Below are positions 22,420-37,400 of a stretch of DNA of 64,000 bases, in pieces (the first letter of the stretch is position 1; every line of letters begins with the position of its first letter). The notes beneath the pieces are model-generated. The model did no database searches. It was not told the DNA's origin and saw nothing but the letters and a program-made list of their open reading frames with translations. The position numbers were made by a program, and so were the translations under genes. Source of the DNA: Bufo bufo (Eukaryota; Chordata; Amphibia; Anura; Bufonidae); NCBI RefSeq assembly GCF_905171765.1, contig NC_053397.1:8809677-8873676 (forward strand), written 5' to 3'.

Positions 22420-25400
22420 GTGAGAGATCAGTTTGAATGTAGAATTGCGGTGGGGATCATTCTGGACTCTTGTGGCTCCATTTCTGATGTTTTGTCTCTT
22501 TGCAGTTTGGTGGACGACCGTTGTGTGGTACAGCCTGAAGCCGGGGACCTCAATAACCCACCCAAAAAGTTTCGAGGTAATTGCTGGCTATTGTATGGGG
22601 GAGGGGTACTTGTTTTCCTTAGGTTGCATTCACACACAATGGATGACATTTATTTATTTTTATTTTTCCCCGGATCCGTTATAACTATGCCTCTTTCACA
22701 GAAATGCGGAACGGACACGCAGATACGGACAGCACACAGTGTGCTGTCTGCATTTTTTGCGGACCCATTGACATAAATGGATCCACATCAGTTCTGCAAA
22801 AAAATTTAGATCAGAAGCAGAGCAAAAATACAGTAGTGCGAATGGGGCCTTAGGGAGATCCAGTTGACGTGGGATGTCTTGCCCCCAAGGTTATATGCTA
22901 ACTGCCGCTTTTAGGTAGTCAACCTGTAAGTCAAGGTCTGACTAATTAAACAGGACCAGGGGTATCGGCCAGGTGGCTTTTCGCGGTTGGGTCTGTAAGA
23001 TCCGCGATGGCGGCAGGCTTCACACTAAGTAGCACTAAGTTTTAGCCATTAGAAATATTCAGCTTTTGCGGTCGTTGGAAAGATGGGCAGTGATGCTTGA
23101 GGAAGTGCCAACCTCCACTGCACTGATACATTGTAACAGATCAGAACAGAGCTTTGCAGCGTTGCCCTGACGATATATTCCTCTGCAGAAGGTCTCTGCT
23201 ATCCCCATTCTCTCGCCCCTGTCTGGGTCCCTCTCATCATCCACCCCCCTCCTGCCTGTATCTTCTGCCTTGGGCTTTCCTGCAGCAGTTTCCTTCTAAT
23301 GTAAGCAGACTGCTCAGTGTCTTGGAACAATCTGACTCGTTTCTGGGATTCACCCCTCTCCTTACTGTAAGGCTCCAGTATGAAATGTCAGGTACCTGGA
23401 ATCCTTGCACAGAGCCCAGTACGTATTCTCCAGTCTTCTGGAGCGATGGCTTCCTCCTCCAGGAGTTTACATACCAGGGTGTTGGAACTATATACACAAA
23501 ACCGGCTGCTTCAGAGTGGCGTCCTGCCTGCACCGAAATGTTAGATTACTAGGGTTCGGCTGGATCAATGCTATTGCTCCCTAAAGGGCGTCTGAACCTT
23601 ATAATGCTCCTGCACCATTATAAGATCTGGATTTTTTTTTTTTGTTGAGTTGCGGTTATTGGTCACACATGATGTAAATGTCTCTGGAGGTTCTAAGCGA
23701 AAGACATAAAGTAGTGATCATGGGGGGCAGGGAGGTTTCTCTAGCAGAGAGCAATAGGTAGAAATCTACTTCTCGTCTGATCAGCGGCAGACTGGGAACT
23801 TGTGGTCCATGGAGAGCCCCGTCCAAGTAGGCCAGACCAGCAATACCATAGTGTTGCACAATACATTACACTAACAGAAAGAAATACCGCAATGCAGCAC
23901 AAGATGCTGCCCCTCTGTGGTGGCCAGTGCCATACAGGAGAATACAGCTCTGCATACCTCTACATCAGAGGAAACCTCCCTGGATGTAGAAGTTCAGTCC
24001 TCATCTTCTCCATTCAGCCCAGACCACCATGACAACTTCTGAGGACAGCAGTACAGTTGAGTTCAGGAGGTCATCTGTGGCCACCGGCCTGATACATGGG
24101 CACCTCCCTTTCCTGGGAGCATCAGATCTTTATCTACCCGGCTCAGGCAGCCCCCTGGTCGTCAGCCCACCAGGAATTCTCCCTGTGGGGTCTATTGCCA
24201 GTCCATCCCTGCATCTGATAGGTTTCTGGTTAATATGCTTTAGAAAAACCCCTACTAGGAGAAATATGGCCTTTTCCTAAAGTTAGTCTTTCGTAAAAAA
24301 AAGTGACTTTTGTAAGTACATTAAAGTACTGATCCTGATTTCTATCATGTATTATACTCCAGAGCTGCGCTCTCAGTTCTGCTGGTCGTTTTTAGAAGCA
24401 GTCCACAAGCTCATTGTCGGACACACGGCGATCGGTTTGGCTGAGATTCTTTGTCAGGGGCAGTTATTTTCATTCTCATTACATTCGGAGTAGTGTCCTC
24501 TTTACATCTGACTCTTGGGGATTTCAGCTCTGAAGCCAGCAGAATTGACTGCTGCTCTGGTGTATAATGCATACGATGCTTCCAGCATTTGTAGCTCCTT
24601 TCTGCCCTGATTCCTGTACGTCCTGCGCTGGCACAGAATTCAGTGATCCACAAAGCACAATGATGATTTGTTGTGTAAAAGCTTTTATGGAGGTTTCTGG
24701 TTGTGCGTTAATCTGAGGCTCCGGCTGCACTGGCACAGAAAGGGTTAACCCTCCTTTATACACAGATTATGGAGCTCCGCGGAGATTGCTGATTTGCTTT
24801 TTCCGCTTCTCCTTCCCTCTCGTGTTCACGTATTAACCTCAATTCTACTGATTCCTGTCCTTCCCATCAGCCTCTGCTCTGGACGCCGCTATCCATAACC
24901 GATTGCGATGCCTGACAGCAGAGGGCGGTAGACTACATTCAGCAGTCCGCCTGAAATGGCCGATAACTGGGAGCAATAGATTGCCGTGGGATGTAAGATG
25001 GTAAATTCATAAAATGCTTGCCCCCCCCCCCCCCCACCCCCCCCCCCCCCCCCCCCCCCCTACAGTGTCACACTGGCTGCTGAGGACCTCTAGACACGTT
25101 TGCACTTTTGGGTCCATGGTCCTTTAAGACCTGGAAATCCCCATCATCTGTTCCTAGTGTAAATGCTTATAGGTGTATCCTGCCAGGAGTAGTTGTACCG
25201 ACACGAATCGGGTCTTTTTGCTTCCTCTTCCACACTTCTGCCCCTGTAACCAGGTCCCTTCCCGGCTACATGTGATCCTGCATCCTCTTATTAAATCTCT
25301 GTCCTCCTCCTCTTCCTCGCAGGCAGCTAATTACCAAATAAGGGCAGCGCTGCTGCGGACGCTCCCGCTCCATTCCCAGACAACCCTCAGATTCCCAGGC

Positions 25401-28400
25401 TGCATGACAAAGGGTTAACCCCTTCAGGTCTGCTGGGGAGGAGGGGGGGGGGGGCGGCATTCTCCTTGGTTGCATTCTGTAAGACCTGACTTTTTGGGTT
25501 ATCAAAGTTTCTAAAACTTTTTTTTTTTTTTTTTACAAAGTTTACAAGTTTTATCAGTACATTTCGGAACGCTCTTCTGCATTGTGCTTTGAAGGCGGTG
25601 ACAAATGATATGGCTGCAACTGCAGGTCCCATGGGGGTTGTCAGGCACAACTCAGGGTTCTGGGGAAGCTGGGTACGAACTCCAGTAACAGTCCAAATTG
25701 GCAAAGACCGGCAGCGTGGCACTGAAGACTAGGTAGCAAATCGGTGGTCAAACGGCACCACTTGACCGACATGTTTTTACTCCTTCTACATGCCCGTCCC
25801 TATAGGGGCTCTACTGGCAGCCATACTGCCAGCCTGCTAGTGTGCTTCTTGAACTGAAGGATCAGGATACTTTACAGCTTAGCAAAAGTATTCAGCCCCC
25901 GACAAGATTGATCTACGTCAGCCTAGGGGCCAACATGGGAAACCAAACCACCATTCTGAAGAGTGGTTTACAGTTGAGCCACAAAAATGTTTGGTTTCTT
26001 GGTTCCTCCGGGGAACAAGGGATTTGATTCTTTCTTAAAACTGCACTTCCCCTTTAAGCAATATTTTGGATTCTTTCCCCTTTAAGGAGCTGCTCAGTGT
26101 AATGCATTTTGTCATGGATGGTGCAGACCTAAGTGAAGCCCGTACATATTAACCGTTTCCTCTCTGCAGCCTCTGTATTTGACGTTCTAATCTGCACAAT
26201 TCATTTGTTTCTGGCCCATAAGCCGTCATCTGCTCCAGCTGCTGCCCTATTATCTTCTGACCCCCCCCACTAATCCCCTAATGTGTGCCCGCTCCTGGGC
26301 AGGATGCCCGGCTCTGTAGTGGCTGGTGCTGTCATCTGGGATGAATAACAGTCCTGGGCCCAGAACGTCACACGTGACGGCACCAGGGACTAACATGTTG
26401 CATCTTCTCTTACAGACTGCTTGTTCAGGCTCTGCCCCATGAACAGATATTCTGCACAGAAACAATTCTGGAAAGCTGCAAAGCCCGGCGCCAGTAGTAC
26501 GACCGACACCGTCCTGCTCAACAAACTACATGTAAGGCCCAGCGTCACATCCACAATGGAGGATAGCTCTTCTGTGTTTTATTTTTATTTTTTTGTAGCA
26601 AAATAAATCGGTGATTTGTTCTGGTGAATTTATCGTTTAAATGACCCCTTGTGGTGATGAGCTGCTACTGCGCACTAATAAAAATGCTACCTGGATGGAT
26701 GTCTGTCAGATTTTCAGCCATACAAACTGTGACTGTGATGCATGTTCTGTTTCTTTTTAAAGCATGCAGCAGATTTGGAAAAAAAGCAGAATGAGACGGA
26801 GAATCGAAAGCTCTTGGGGACAGTTATCCAGTATGGAAATGTTATCCAGGTGTGGTGCTTTATAGCTTTGTGTCTATGGTTTATAACCAACTCCTTACTG
26901 ATCCTGAGTTACATCCTGTATTATACTCCAGAGCTGCACTCACTATTCTGCTGGTGCAGTCACTGTGTACATACATTACTTATCCTGAGTTACATCCTGT
27001 ATTATACTCCAGAGCTACACTCACTATTCTGCTGGTGCAGTCACTGTGTACATACATGACTTATCCTGTACTGATTCTGAGTTACATCCTGTATTATACT
27101 CCAGAGCTGCACTCACTATTCTGCTGGTGCAGTCACTGTGTACATACATTACTTATCCTGTACTGATTCTGAGTTACATCCTGTATTATACTCCAGAGCT
27201 GCACTCACTATTCTGCTGGTGCAGTCACTGTGTACATACATTACTTATCCTGTATTATACTCCAGAGCTACATTCTGTATTATACTCCAGAGCTCCACTC
27301 ACTATTCTGCTGGTGGAGTCATTGTGTACATACATTACATTACTTATCCTGTATTATACTCCAGAGCTGCACTTCCTATTTTACCTCCTTCAGATCTGAT
27401 ATTTCCCAGCATTCTCTGCTTGTTCAGTGTAATGTATTTATGAAATTGCTTGAAGTCAGATGGGGACCATAAAGGGACATGTCCTTCTTAAATTGTACAC
27501 AAGCAGTTAGTATTTCTCCCGTTTTCCCATTGTGCAGTACAGGTTTATGGGATGCATTAAAGTGGCAGGCTCGGCTCTGCTACATCTGTATGTGGTTCTG
27601 CCATAATCTTCTACTTCTTGACTTTCTTTTCCTTAGATGCTTCATTTGAAGAGTAACAAGTATCTGACGGTGAACAAGAGGCTCCCTGCGCTGCTGGAGA
27701 AGAACGCCATGCGAGTGACACTGGATGAGGCTGGGAATGAAGGCTCCTGGTTCTACATCCAGCCGTTTTACAAGCTCCGCTCTATCGGGGACAGTGTGAG
27801 TATGGACACTAATGGCCACCTTCATGTATTACCAGGACATGGACGTCCATTCTCTTAAAATATATCTTCAGGTTTTCTTGGTTATATCTGAAATTGGGAA
27901 AGCTGGGTAATAACCTGTGCTGCGTCCATGGTGGAGATTATCCTTCCTGGAGCCCCGAAAGGCAGATCTGCCTGGAGTAATGGAGTGAGGGTTTTTTTAT
28001 CATTCCTTTTTCCCAGGAATGTAATGATAAAGCCGTTTTATTGTAGCTTCTCCTTCGCTGTCTTCTTGCTGTAGCTCCAGTCTTGACTGCACGGCCTCGG
28101 GTCTGCAGGATGTTATTTGGGTCAAACCTGAATACGTTTCTCTCCTGTACCGGAGTCTAGACCCTGCGGCCTCCAATCAGACATTCATGTATTGTGTCTA
28201 CAGACCCTATTAACTAACTTCACTTGTCTGTCGGCTGACAACCCCCATTTATCGACCATCTATAGTTATGGACAAGATAGTTAATTAACTCTCAGAATCA
28301 AATCACTGTCTTGTACATAGGAGCAGTATTATAGTAGTTATATTCTTGTACATAGGAGGTAGTATTATAGTAGTTGTATTCTTGTACATAGGAGCAGTAT

Positions 28401-31400
28401 TATACTAGTTATATTCTTGTACATAGGAGGCAGTATTATAGTAGTTATATTCTTGTACATAGGAGGCAGTATTATAGCAGTTATATTCTTGTCCATAGGA
28501 GGCAGTATTATAGTAGTTATATTCCTGTACATAGGAGCAGTATTATAGTAGTTATATTCTTGTACATAGGAGGCAGTATTATAGTAGTTATATTCTTGTA
28601 CATAGGAGCAGTATTATAGTAGTTATATTCTTGTACATAGGAGCAGTATTATAGTAGTTATATTCTTGTACATAGGAGCAGTATTATAGTAGTTATATTC
28701 TTGTACACAGGAGCAGTATTATAGTAGTTATATTCTTGTACATAGGAGCAGTATTATAGTAGTTATATTCTTGTACATAGGAGCAGTATTATAGCAGTTA
28801 TATTCTTGTACATAGGAGCAGTATTATAGTAGTTATATTCTTGTACATAGGAGCAGTATTATAGTAGTTATATTCTTGTACAGGGAGTGCAGAATTATTA
28901 GGCAAGTTGTATTTTTGAGGATTAATTTTATTATTGAACAACAACCATGTTCTCAATAAACCCAAAAAACTCATTAATATCAAAGCTGAATATTTTTGGA
29001 AGTAGTTTTTAGTTTGTTTTTAGTTTTATCTATTTTAGGGGGATATCTGTGTGTGCAGGTGACTATTACTGTGCATAATTATTAGGCAACTTAACAAAAA
29101 ACAAATATATACCCATTTCAATTATTTATTTTTACCAGTGAAACCAATATAACATCTCAACATTCACAAATATACATTTCTGACATTCAAAAAAAAAACA
29201 AAAAACAAATCAGTGACCAATATAGCCACCTTTCTTTGCAAGGACACTCAAAAGCCTGCCATCCATGGATTCTGTCAGTGTTTTGATCTGTTCACCATCA
29301 ACATTGCGTGCAGCAGCAACCACAGCCTCCCAGACACTGTTCAGAGAGGTGTACTGTTTTCCCTCCTTGTAAATCTCTCACATTTGATGATGGACCACAG
29401 GTTCTCAATGGGGTTCAGATCAGGTGAACAAGGAGGCCATGTCATTAGATTTTCTTCTTTTATACGCTTTCTTGCCAGCCACGCTGTGGAGTACTTGGAC
29501 GCGTGTGATGGAGCATTGTCCTGCATGAAAATCATGTTTTTATTGAAGGATGCAGACTTCTTCCTGTACCACTGCTTGAAGAAGGTGTCTTCCAGAAACT
29601 GGCAGTAGGACTGGGAGTTGAGCTTGACTCCATCCTCAACCCGAAAAGGCCCCACAAGCTCATCTTTGATGATACCAGCCCAAACCAGTACTCCACCTCC
29701 ACCTTGCTGGCGTCTGAGTCGGACTGGAGCTCTCTGCCCTTTACCAATCCAGCCACGGGCCCATCCATCTGGCCCATCAAGACTCACTCTCATTTCATCA
29801 GTCCATAAAACCTTAGAAAAATCAGTCTTGAGATATTTCTTGGCCCAGTCTTGACGTTTCAGCTTGTGTGTCTTGTTCAGTGGTGGTCGTCTTTCAGCCT
29901 TTCTTACCTTGGCCATGTCTCTGAGTATTGCACACCTTGTGCTTTTGGGCACTCCAGTGATGTTGCAGCTCTGAAATATGGCCAAACTGGTGGCAAGTGG
30001 CATCTTGGCAGCTGCACGCTTGACTTTTCTCAGTTCATGGGCAGTAATTTTGCGCCTTGGTTCTTCCACACGCTTCTTGCGACCCTGTTGACTATTTTGA
30101 ATGAAACGCTTGATTGTTCGATGATCACGCTTCAGAAGCTTTGCAATTTTAAGAGTGCTGCATCCCTCTGCAAGATATCTCACTATTTTTGACTTTTCTG
30201 AGCCTGTCAAGTCCATCTTTTGACCCATTTTGCCAAAGGAAAGGAAGTTGCCTAATAATTATGCACACCTAATATAGGGTGTTGATGTCATTAGACCACA
30301 CCCCTTCTCATTACAGAGATGCACATCAACTAATATGCTTAATTGGTAGTAGGCTTTCGAGCCTATACAGCTTGGAGTAAGACAACATGCAGAAAGAGGA
30401 TGATGTGGTCAAAATACTCATTTGCCTAATAATTCTGCACGCAGTGTATATATGAGCAGTATTATAGTAGTTATATTCTTGTACATATGAGGCAGTATTA
30501 TAGTAGTTATATTCTTGTATATAGGAGCAGTATTATAGTAGTTATATTCTTGTACATAGAAGCAGTATTATAGTAGTTATATTCTTGTACATAGGAGGCA
30601 GTATTATAGTAGTTATATTCTTGTACATAGAAGCAGTATTATAGTAGTTATATTCTTGTACATAGGAGCAGTATTATAGTAGTTATATTCTTGTATATAG
30701 GAGCAGTATTATAGTAGTTATATTCTTGTACATAGGAGGCAGTATTATAGTAGTTATATTCTTGTACATAGGAGGCAGTATTATAGTAGTTATATTCTTG
30801 TACATAGGAGGCAGTATTATAGTAGTTATATTCTTGTACATAGGAGCAGTATTATAGTAGTTATATTCTTTTACATAGGAGGCAGTATTATAGTAGTTAT
30901 ATTCTTGTACATAGGAGGCAGTATTATAGTAGTTATATTCTTGTACATAGGAGGCAGTATTATAGTAGTTATATTCTTGTACATAGGAGCAGTATTATAG
31001 TAGTTATATTCTTGTATATAGGGGGCAGTATTATAGTAGTTATATTCTTGTACATAGGAGGCAGTATTATAGTAGTTATATTCTTGTACATAGGAGGCAG
31101 TATTATAGTAGTTATATTCTTGTACATAGGAGCAGTATTATAGTAGTTATATTCTTTTACATAGGAGGCAGTATTATAGTAGTTATATTCTTGTACATAG
31201 GAGGCAGTATTATAGTAGTTATATTCTTGTACATAGGAGCAGTATTATAGTAGTTATATTCTTGTATATAGGGGGCAGTATTATAGTAGTTATATTCCTG
31301 TACATAGGAGGCAGTATTATAGTAGTTATATTCTTGTACATAGGAGGCAGTATTATAGTAGTTATATTCTTGTACATAGGAGGCAGTATTATAGTAGTTA

Positions 31401-34400
31401 TATTCTTGTACATAGGAGCAGTATTATAGTAGTTATATTCTTTTACATAGGAGGCAGTATTATAGTAGTTATATTCTTGTACATAGGAGGCAGTATTATA
31501 GTAGTTATATTCTTGTACATAGGAGCAGTATTATAGTAGTTATATTCTTGTATATAGGGGGCAGTATTATAGTAGTTATATTCCTGTACATAGGAGGCAG
31601 TATTATAGTAGTTATATTCTTGTACATAGGAGGCAGTATTATAGTAGTTATATTCTTGTACATAGGAGGCAGTATTATAGTAGTTATATTCTTGTACATA
31701 GGAGCAGTATTATAGTAGTTATATTCTTTTACATAGGAGGCAGTATTATAGTAGTTATATTCTTGTACATAGGAGGCAGTATTATAGTAGTTATATTCTT
31801 GTACATAGGAGCAGTATTATAGTAGTTATATTCTTGTATATAGGGGGCAGTATTATAGTAGTTATATTCCTGTACATAGGAGGCAGTATTATAGTAGTTA
31901 TATTCTTGTACATAGGAGGCAGTATTATAGTAGTTATATTCTTGTACATAGGAGCAGTATTATAGTAGTTATATTCTTGTACATAGGAGCAGTATTATAG
32001 TAGTTATATTCCTGTACATAGGAGGCAGTATTATAGTAGTTATATTCTTGTACATAGGAGGCAGTATTATAGCAGTTGTACAATGGGGTACAGTATTATA
32101 CTAGTTATATTCTTGGGCATAGGAGGCAGTAGTTATTTATCATCAAGATAAATATATTTCTTCCTTGCAGGTGGTGATCGGAGATAAAGTTGTCCTTAAC
32201 CCAGTAAATGCTGGGCAGCCTCTACATGCCAGTAGTCATCAGCTGGCAGATAACCCAGGATGCAATGAGGTGAGTACTTGGGTTTCTCTGCTCCTTTATC
32301 TAGATAATGACGCATCCAGCTGTGACTCTTGGCTGTTTTGGGGTCAAACCTATCTAATGACATATACGGTACTTTATGGGCTGCACCATTTGCATAGAAG
32401 ACATTTGTTTTTGTCATGAATATTACAGTGACCTTTGTAGAACTTGCTCTGCCGTCACCTCAGCAATTAGTTTTTGGGTAATTGTCTCCCATTCGGCTGC
32501 AGGTTAATTCTGTGAATTGTAACACAAGTTGGAAGATTGTTCTGTTCATGAAGTGGAGCGACAACAAGGATGACATCTTGAAGGGGGTGAGTACAGAATA
32601 TGGTACAGGTCACGTCTGGTGGACACATCTATAGCCGTGTTTAATGGAATCCTAGACCTGAGACATGATGTCCGGTTACTGGAGCAGGAATATAAAGTGG
32701 GGGGCTTCTAGACCCTTCAGCAGGCATATTGATTTACACAGACCTGGCCATGGCCTCAACATGTCTGTCTGCACTAAAGTTCCTAGTCCTGCCCAAATCA
32801 TGGGATTTAACCCTTTTTTATTTATTTATTTATTTTTATTTTTTTTGTCCCCCCTCCCCCCCTTTGTTTTAACCCCCTCCTCTACTGGGGTCTCCTATTG
32901 AGGTTGTCCACATGTGGGGGGTCTTTGTATAAAGCAGAAAATAACGTGTGCCTTGGGGTGCAGGTCAGATAGAAAGACCACAGTCTATAAAATCTAACCT
33001 GTTTAAAGATAAATGTTGATGGAGCAGTCTTCTATGTCTCAGATGTTTTGATACATTGTGTTGGTTGCCAAGTTACCACCATTATTGGTGTCTCTCCTAA
33101 TTCTACCCTTAGGTAGTATGATACCCTTTGCTGGACCTTTCCTTTCAATCGCACAGGCCTGGGGCAATTTATAAAAGTTGCTTTTTGGCTTCAAGTAATG
33201 CAATTAGTACTTCACTGATTGATGCCTTGGACACATCTTGCATGCTGGATTTTCTGGCTGGGTTTAGGCGGATCCCACCTTTTTAAGGCTACTTTCACAC
33301 TGGCGTTTTGGCTTTCCGTTTTGAGATCTGTCATGGGCTCTCACAATCGGTCTAAAACAGATCAGTTTTGCCCTAATGCATTGTGAATGGAAAAAGATCC
33401 GCTCAGAACGCGTCAGTTGCCCCTGTTCCGTCTCCATTTTACTTTGACGAAACTGAGCGAAACGGATCCGTTCTGACACACAATGTCAGTCAATGGGGAT
33501 AGATCCGTTTTCTATGACGCAATCTGGCACAATAGAAAACTGATCCGTCCTCCATTGACTCAGTGGTGTTAAAGACTGATCTGTCTTGGCTTTGTTAAAG
33601 AGAATACAAACGGATCCGTTCTGAACGGACGCAGACGTTCGTATTATCTGAACGGATCCGTCTGTGCAGATTCATGATGGATCCGCACCAAACGCGAGTG
33701 TGAAAGTAGCCTTAGGTACTGATGGATCTGCACTGAATCCGGACCCATTCATTTCTATGGGGCTGTGCACATGAGCAGCATGCTCTACTTTGTGCGTTTT
33801 TCACGCAACGCAGGCCCTATAGAAATGAATGGGGCTGCGTGAAAATCGCAAGTGCGGATGCGGTGAGATTTTCGTGCATTGTTGCTAGGAGACCGATCAT
33901 TATTATTTTCCCTTATAGCATGGTTATAAGAAAAAATAATAGCATTCTGAATACAGAATGCATAGTACACTAGGGCTGGAGGGGTTAAAAAATAAATAAT
34001 AAATTAACTCTCCTTAATCCACTTGTTCGCGCAGCCCGGCTGCTCTTCCTTCTTTGAGGAAAAGGACCTGTGGTGACGTCACTGCGCTCATCACATGGGT
34101 CATCACTATGGTGATGGATCATGTGATGGACCATGTGAGCGCAGTGATGTCATCAAAGGTCCTTTACCCAGGTCATGAAGAAAGAAGCCGGCTGCGCAAA
34201 CAAGTGGATTAAGGTGAGTTAAAAAAAATTATTTTATTTTTTTAACCCCTCCAGCCCTATTTTACTAAGCATTCTGTATTCAGATTGCTATTTTCCCTTA
34301 TAACCATGTTGTAAGGGAAAATAATAGCAATCTACACAACCTTGAATCCAAACCTGAACTTCTGTGAAGAAGTTCGGGTCTGGGTACCACATTCAGTTTA

Positions 34401-37400
34401 TCACGCACGTGCAAAACGCATTGCACCCGTGCGATCAAAACTGACTGCAATTGCGTACCTACTTGCGCGGGTTTGCCGCAATGCACCCGGGACACATCCT
34501 GAGTCAAAACGTGACGCCCGTGTGAAAGAGGCCTTAGAGCTCAGCAAATAATCCTGGTGCACACATTTCAGAGCTTTCATCTCCGCTCAAAAATCATGTT
34601 CTGAGCAGACACTGAACGGACCCCATTAGTCTATGGGGTCTTTAGGCTCCGTTACGCTCAGTTATCTGCAGAATCCGTCCTTTCCGTTCTCCTGCTCCTC
34701 AACGGAGCCGGAGAACGGAAAGGAGAAACGGTGATGTGAACGAGGCCTTAGCGGTATACGTGCACGGTGTCTCTATACTGTTTAGAATATATTCGCATTA
34801 AGCCGAATGGGTCTGTTTGGTTACTCACAGCCACGTTGTTTTCTGTGGGGTCTCCCACCTTTCGTGACTCTCCCCGCTGTATCTTAGTCGGGTCTGCGTG
34901 GTTCCCAGTCGGCTTGTGATCAGCTTTACGGCTCCACTTTCCGCTGTCTCGGGACACGAGCGCACTCCTCCAAATCTTCCCAAAGCTTTGTGTGTCAGCT
35001 TAAAAAGGTTCCAATTGATTGAAAAATAGGTCTCCGTCCACACTGTCTTTCTGTCGGCATTCACCAGGTGCGTTTCGAAACAATCTCTTGTTTTTTCCTC
35101 AGTGGTATACAGGTATGTTCAAATGAGTATAAACCTGGGACTCCATATTGGATCCTTTTTTTTTAAATCCTCTTAAACAAGATAAAATAAAATACATGAC
35201 CTGGATCGCTTTAATGAATGTATCATTCACATGATGCGTTAAGTCAACGATTAACCGCATTATATCTCGCGTTAATTGTTAATTTCTAACGATAATTTGT
35301 TTTCCCTTAGTCCTAACAGCAGCACAGATGGGGTTAACCACCCCCATGGACTGGTAGGACCGATGGATTTTTTTTTTTTTTTTAACGAGACCAAGTAATA
35401 AACTTGATGAAACCCTTAAGCCTCCCCTATAAAGGAGGGAATCGCCTCCAGCCCACTTTTGTAGCAAGAAAAAAATAGCCTTACTAGGGTGGGATATTTG
35501 TGTGCTGCTGTTAGGACTAAGGGAAAACAAATTATTGTTAGAAATTAACTATTCCCTTACGTCCTACCAGCAGCACAGATGGGGAGATAGCAAGAAGAAC
35601 CTCTAGGGAGGGCCTTCATGCTTGGCAGAACCAAGTATAGTCTGCCCAAAGGCCGAGTACTCAGCTAATCTGGCATCCAATCTATAATGGGAGATGAACG
35701 TTGATTCAGAGCTCCAGGAGGCAGACTTGCAAATCATGTCGAGCGGAAGAAGACTCCTCTCGGCAAAAGTAGCTACGGCCCTGGTAGAATGGGCCTTTAC
35801 AAACCCCGGAAGGTCTAGAGATTGGGAAACAAAGGATTCCCTAACTGCCTCCTTAATCCATCGACTGATGGATGGTTTAGATGCCTTACAGCCTTTAAAC
35901 TTACCGGCAAACAGGATTAGAAGATTTTCATCTCTCCTGAATTCTTTTGATCTATCCACATAGATCCGGAGGCATCTCGAGACATCCAAAGGATGTATAG
36001 CAGGTTCCTCGGAGGAGGTAGAAGGTGTAGAAAGAACCAGGAGGGATATCGCATGGTTGATATTCTGGAACGAAGGAACCTTAGGCCTAAAGTACGGGAG
36101 AAATCTTAGAAGGACCCGGTCTTGCAAAAAAATGGTATAGGGCTTGTGTGCTGAGCGAGCTTGAAGCTCAGAGACCCTCTTGGCGGAAGTCACTGCAAGG
36201 AGAAAAAAGTTTCCATGTGACAAACTTGAAATCCACCTCCTCCAAAGGCTCAAAACGGGGGAGATGCTAACCCCTTGAGAACTACTGATAAATCCCATTG
36301 AGGAATGGGTCTCGGTACTGTAGGCAGGTCCTGAGAGAGGCTTGTTGAGGCAAGCTGAAATGGCTGAAACTTGAATCCTCAAGGTAGATGGAGCAAGGCC
36401 TTTGTCAAGGCCATCTTGCAGAAGGTGAAGGATGATGGGGAGGGGCGGATCTGCAGATGCCACCTCTTTTGAGGAACACCAAGAAGAGAATATCCTCATA
36501 ATCCTTGGGTAGGCTCTCTTAGTAGAGTCTGCTCTTGAATGAGACAGCATTCTCAGGACCGACTCAGAAAGCCCTTCTATTCTGGGAAGGGACTGATCAA
36601 CCTCCTGGCTGTCATGTTGAACCTGTGCAGATCTGAGCAGAGGTGAGTGTCCCACGACACCAGGGTCTGCTGAGGGGGGAGCCTCCAATATTGCCCTCTA
36701 CTCATTTGGGTGAACTGGGTAAACCAGGATCTCTTTGGCCAAAACGGTATGATGGCTATCACCGAGGTCTGATCCTGACGGATTTTCATCAATACCCTCG
36801 GAATCATGGAAAATGGAGGGAAGATGTAAGCCAGCCTGAACCTCCAGGATATTGACAGGGCATCTGTCGCCAGGGGGTTGTCCTCCCTGTAAAGGATGCA
36901 AAACCTCTCCACCTTGGTGTTGAAACTTGTTGCCATGAGATCCACCTCTGGCATCCCCCACTTGAGGACTATCTGCTTGAATATCTCCGGATGTAAAGAC
37001 CACTCCACTCTTTGAAGACCGCGGCTCAACCGATCCGCTATCGTATTGAGGGAGCCTCGAATGTGGATCGCAGATAAGTGGGAAAGGTTTGACTCTCCCC
37101 AATCCAGAATCACCCCGATCTGATAGGAGGGGACGTGATCTTGGGCCTCCCTGCTTGTTGATGTAAAGTACCACAGTCATATTGTCTGACTGGACTTTCA
37201 CCGCTTTGCCCCGGATCTGAGGGGTGAAGTGAAGGAGGGCTAGCCGGATAGGTCTAATCTCGCAGAGATTGGATGAGAGGAGCCGCTCCTGAGGAGACTA
37301 GTCTAGGTGAGCACCCCAGCCTACTTGGGATGCATCTGTTGTGAATATGACCCAGGTTAGCTGGGTCATAGACTTCCTGTCTAAAAGATGGAACCACCAT

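Noticed and set aside
22045..22776. Single 243-codon gene
   Set aside because: It merges intron and parts of two real exons in the wrong frame; the exon model explains the conserved protein.
35694..35963. Plus-strand frame over the DIRS recombinase
   Set aside because: Antisense shadow of the intact minus-strand recombinase.
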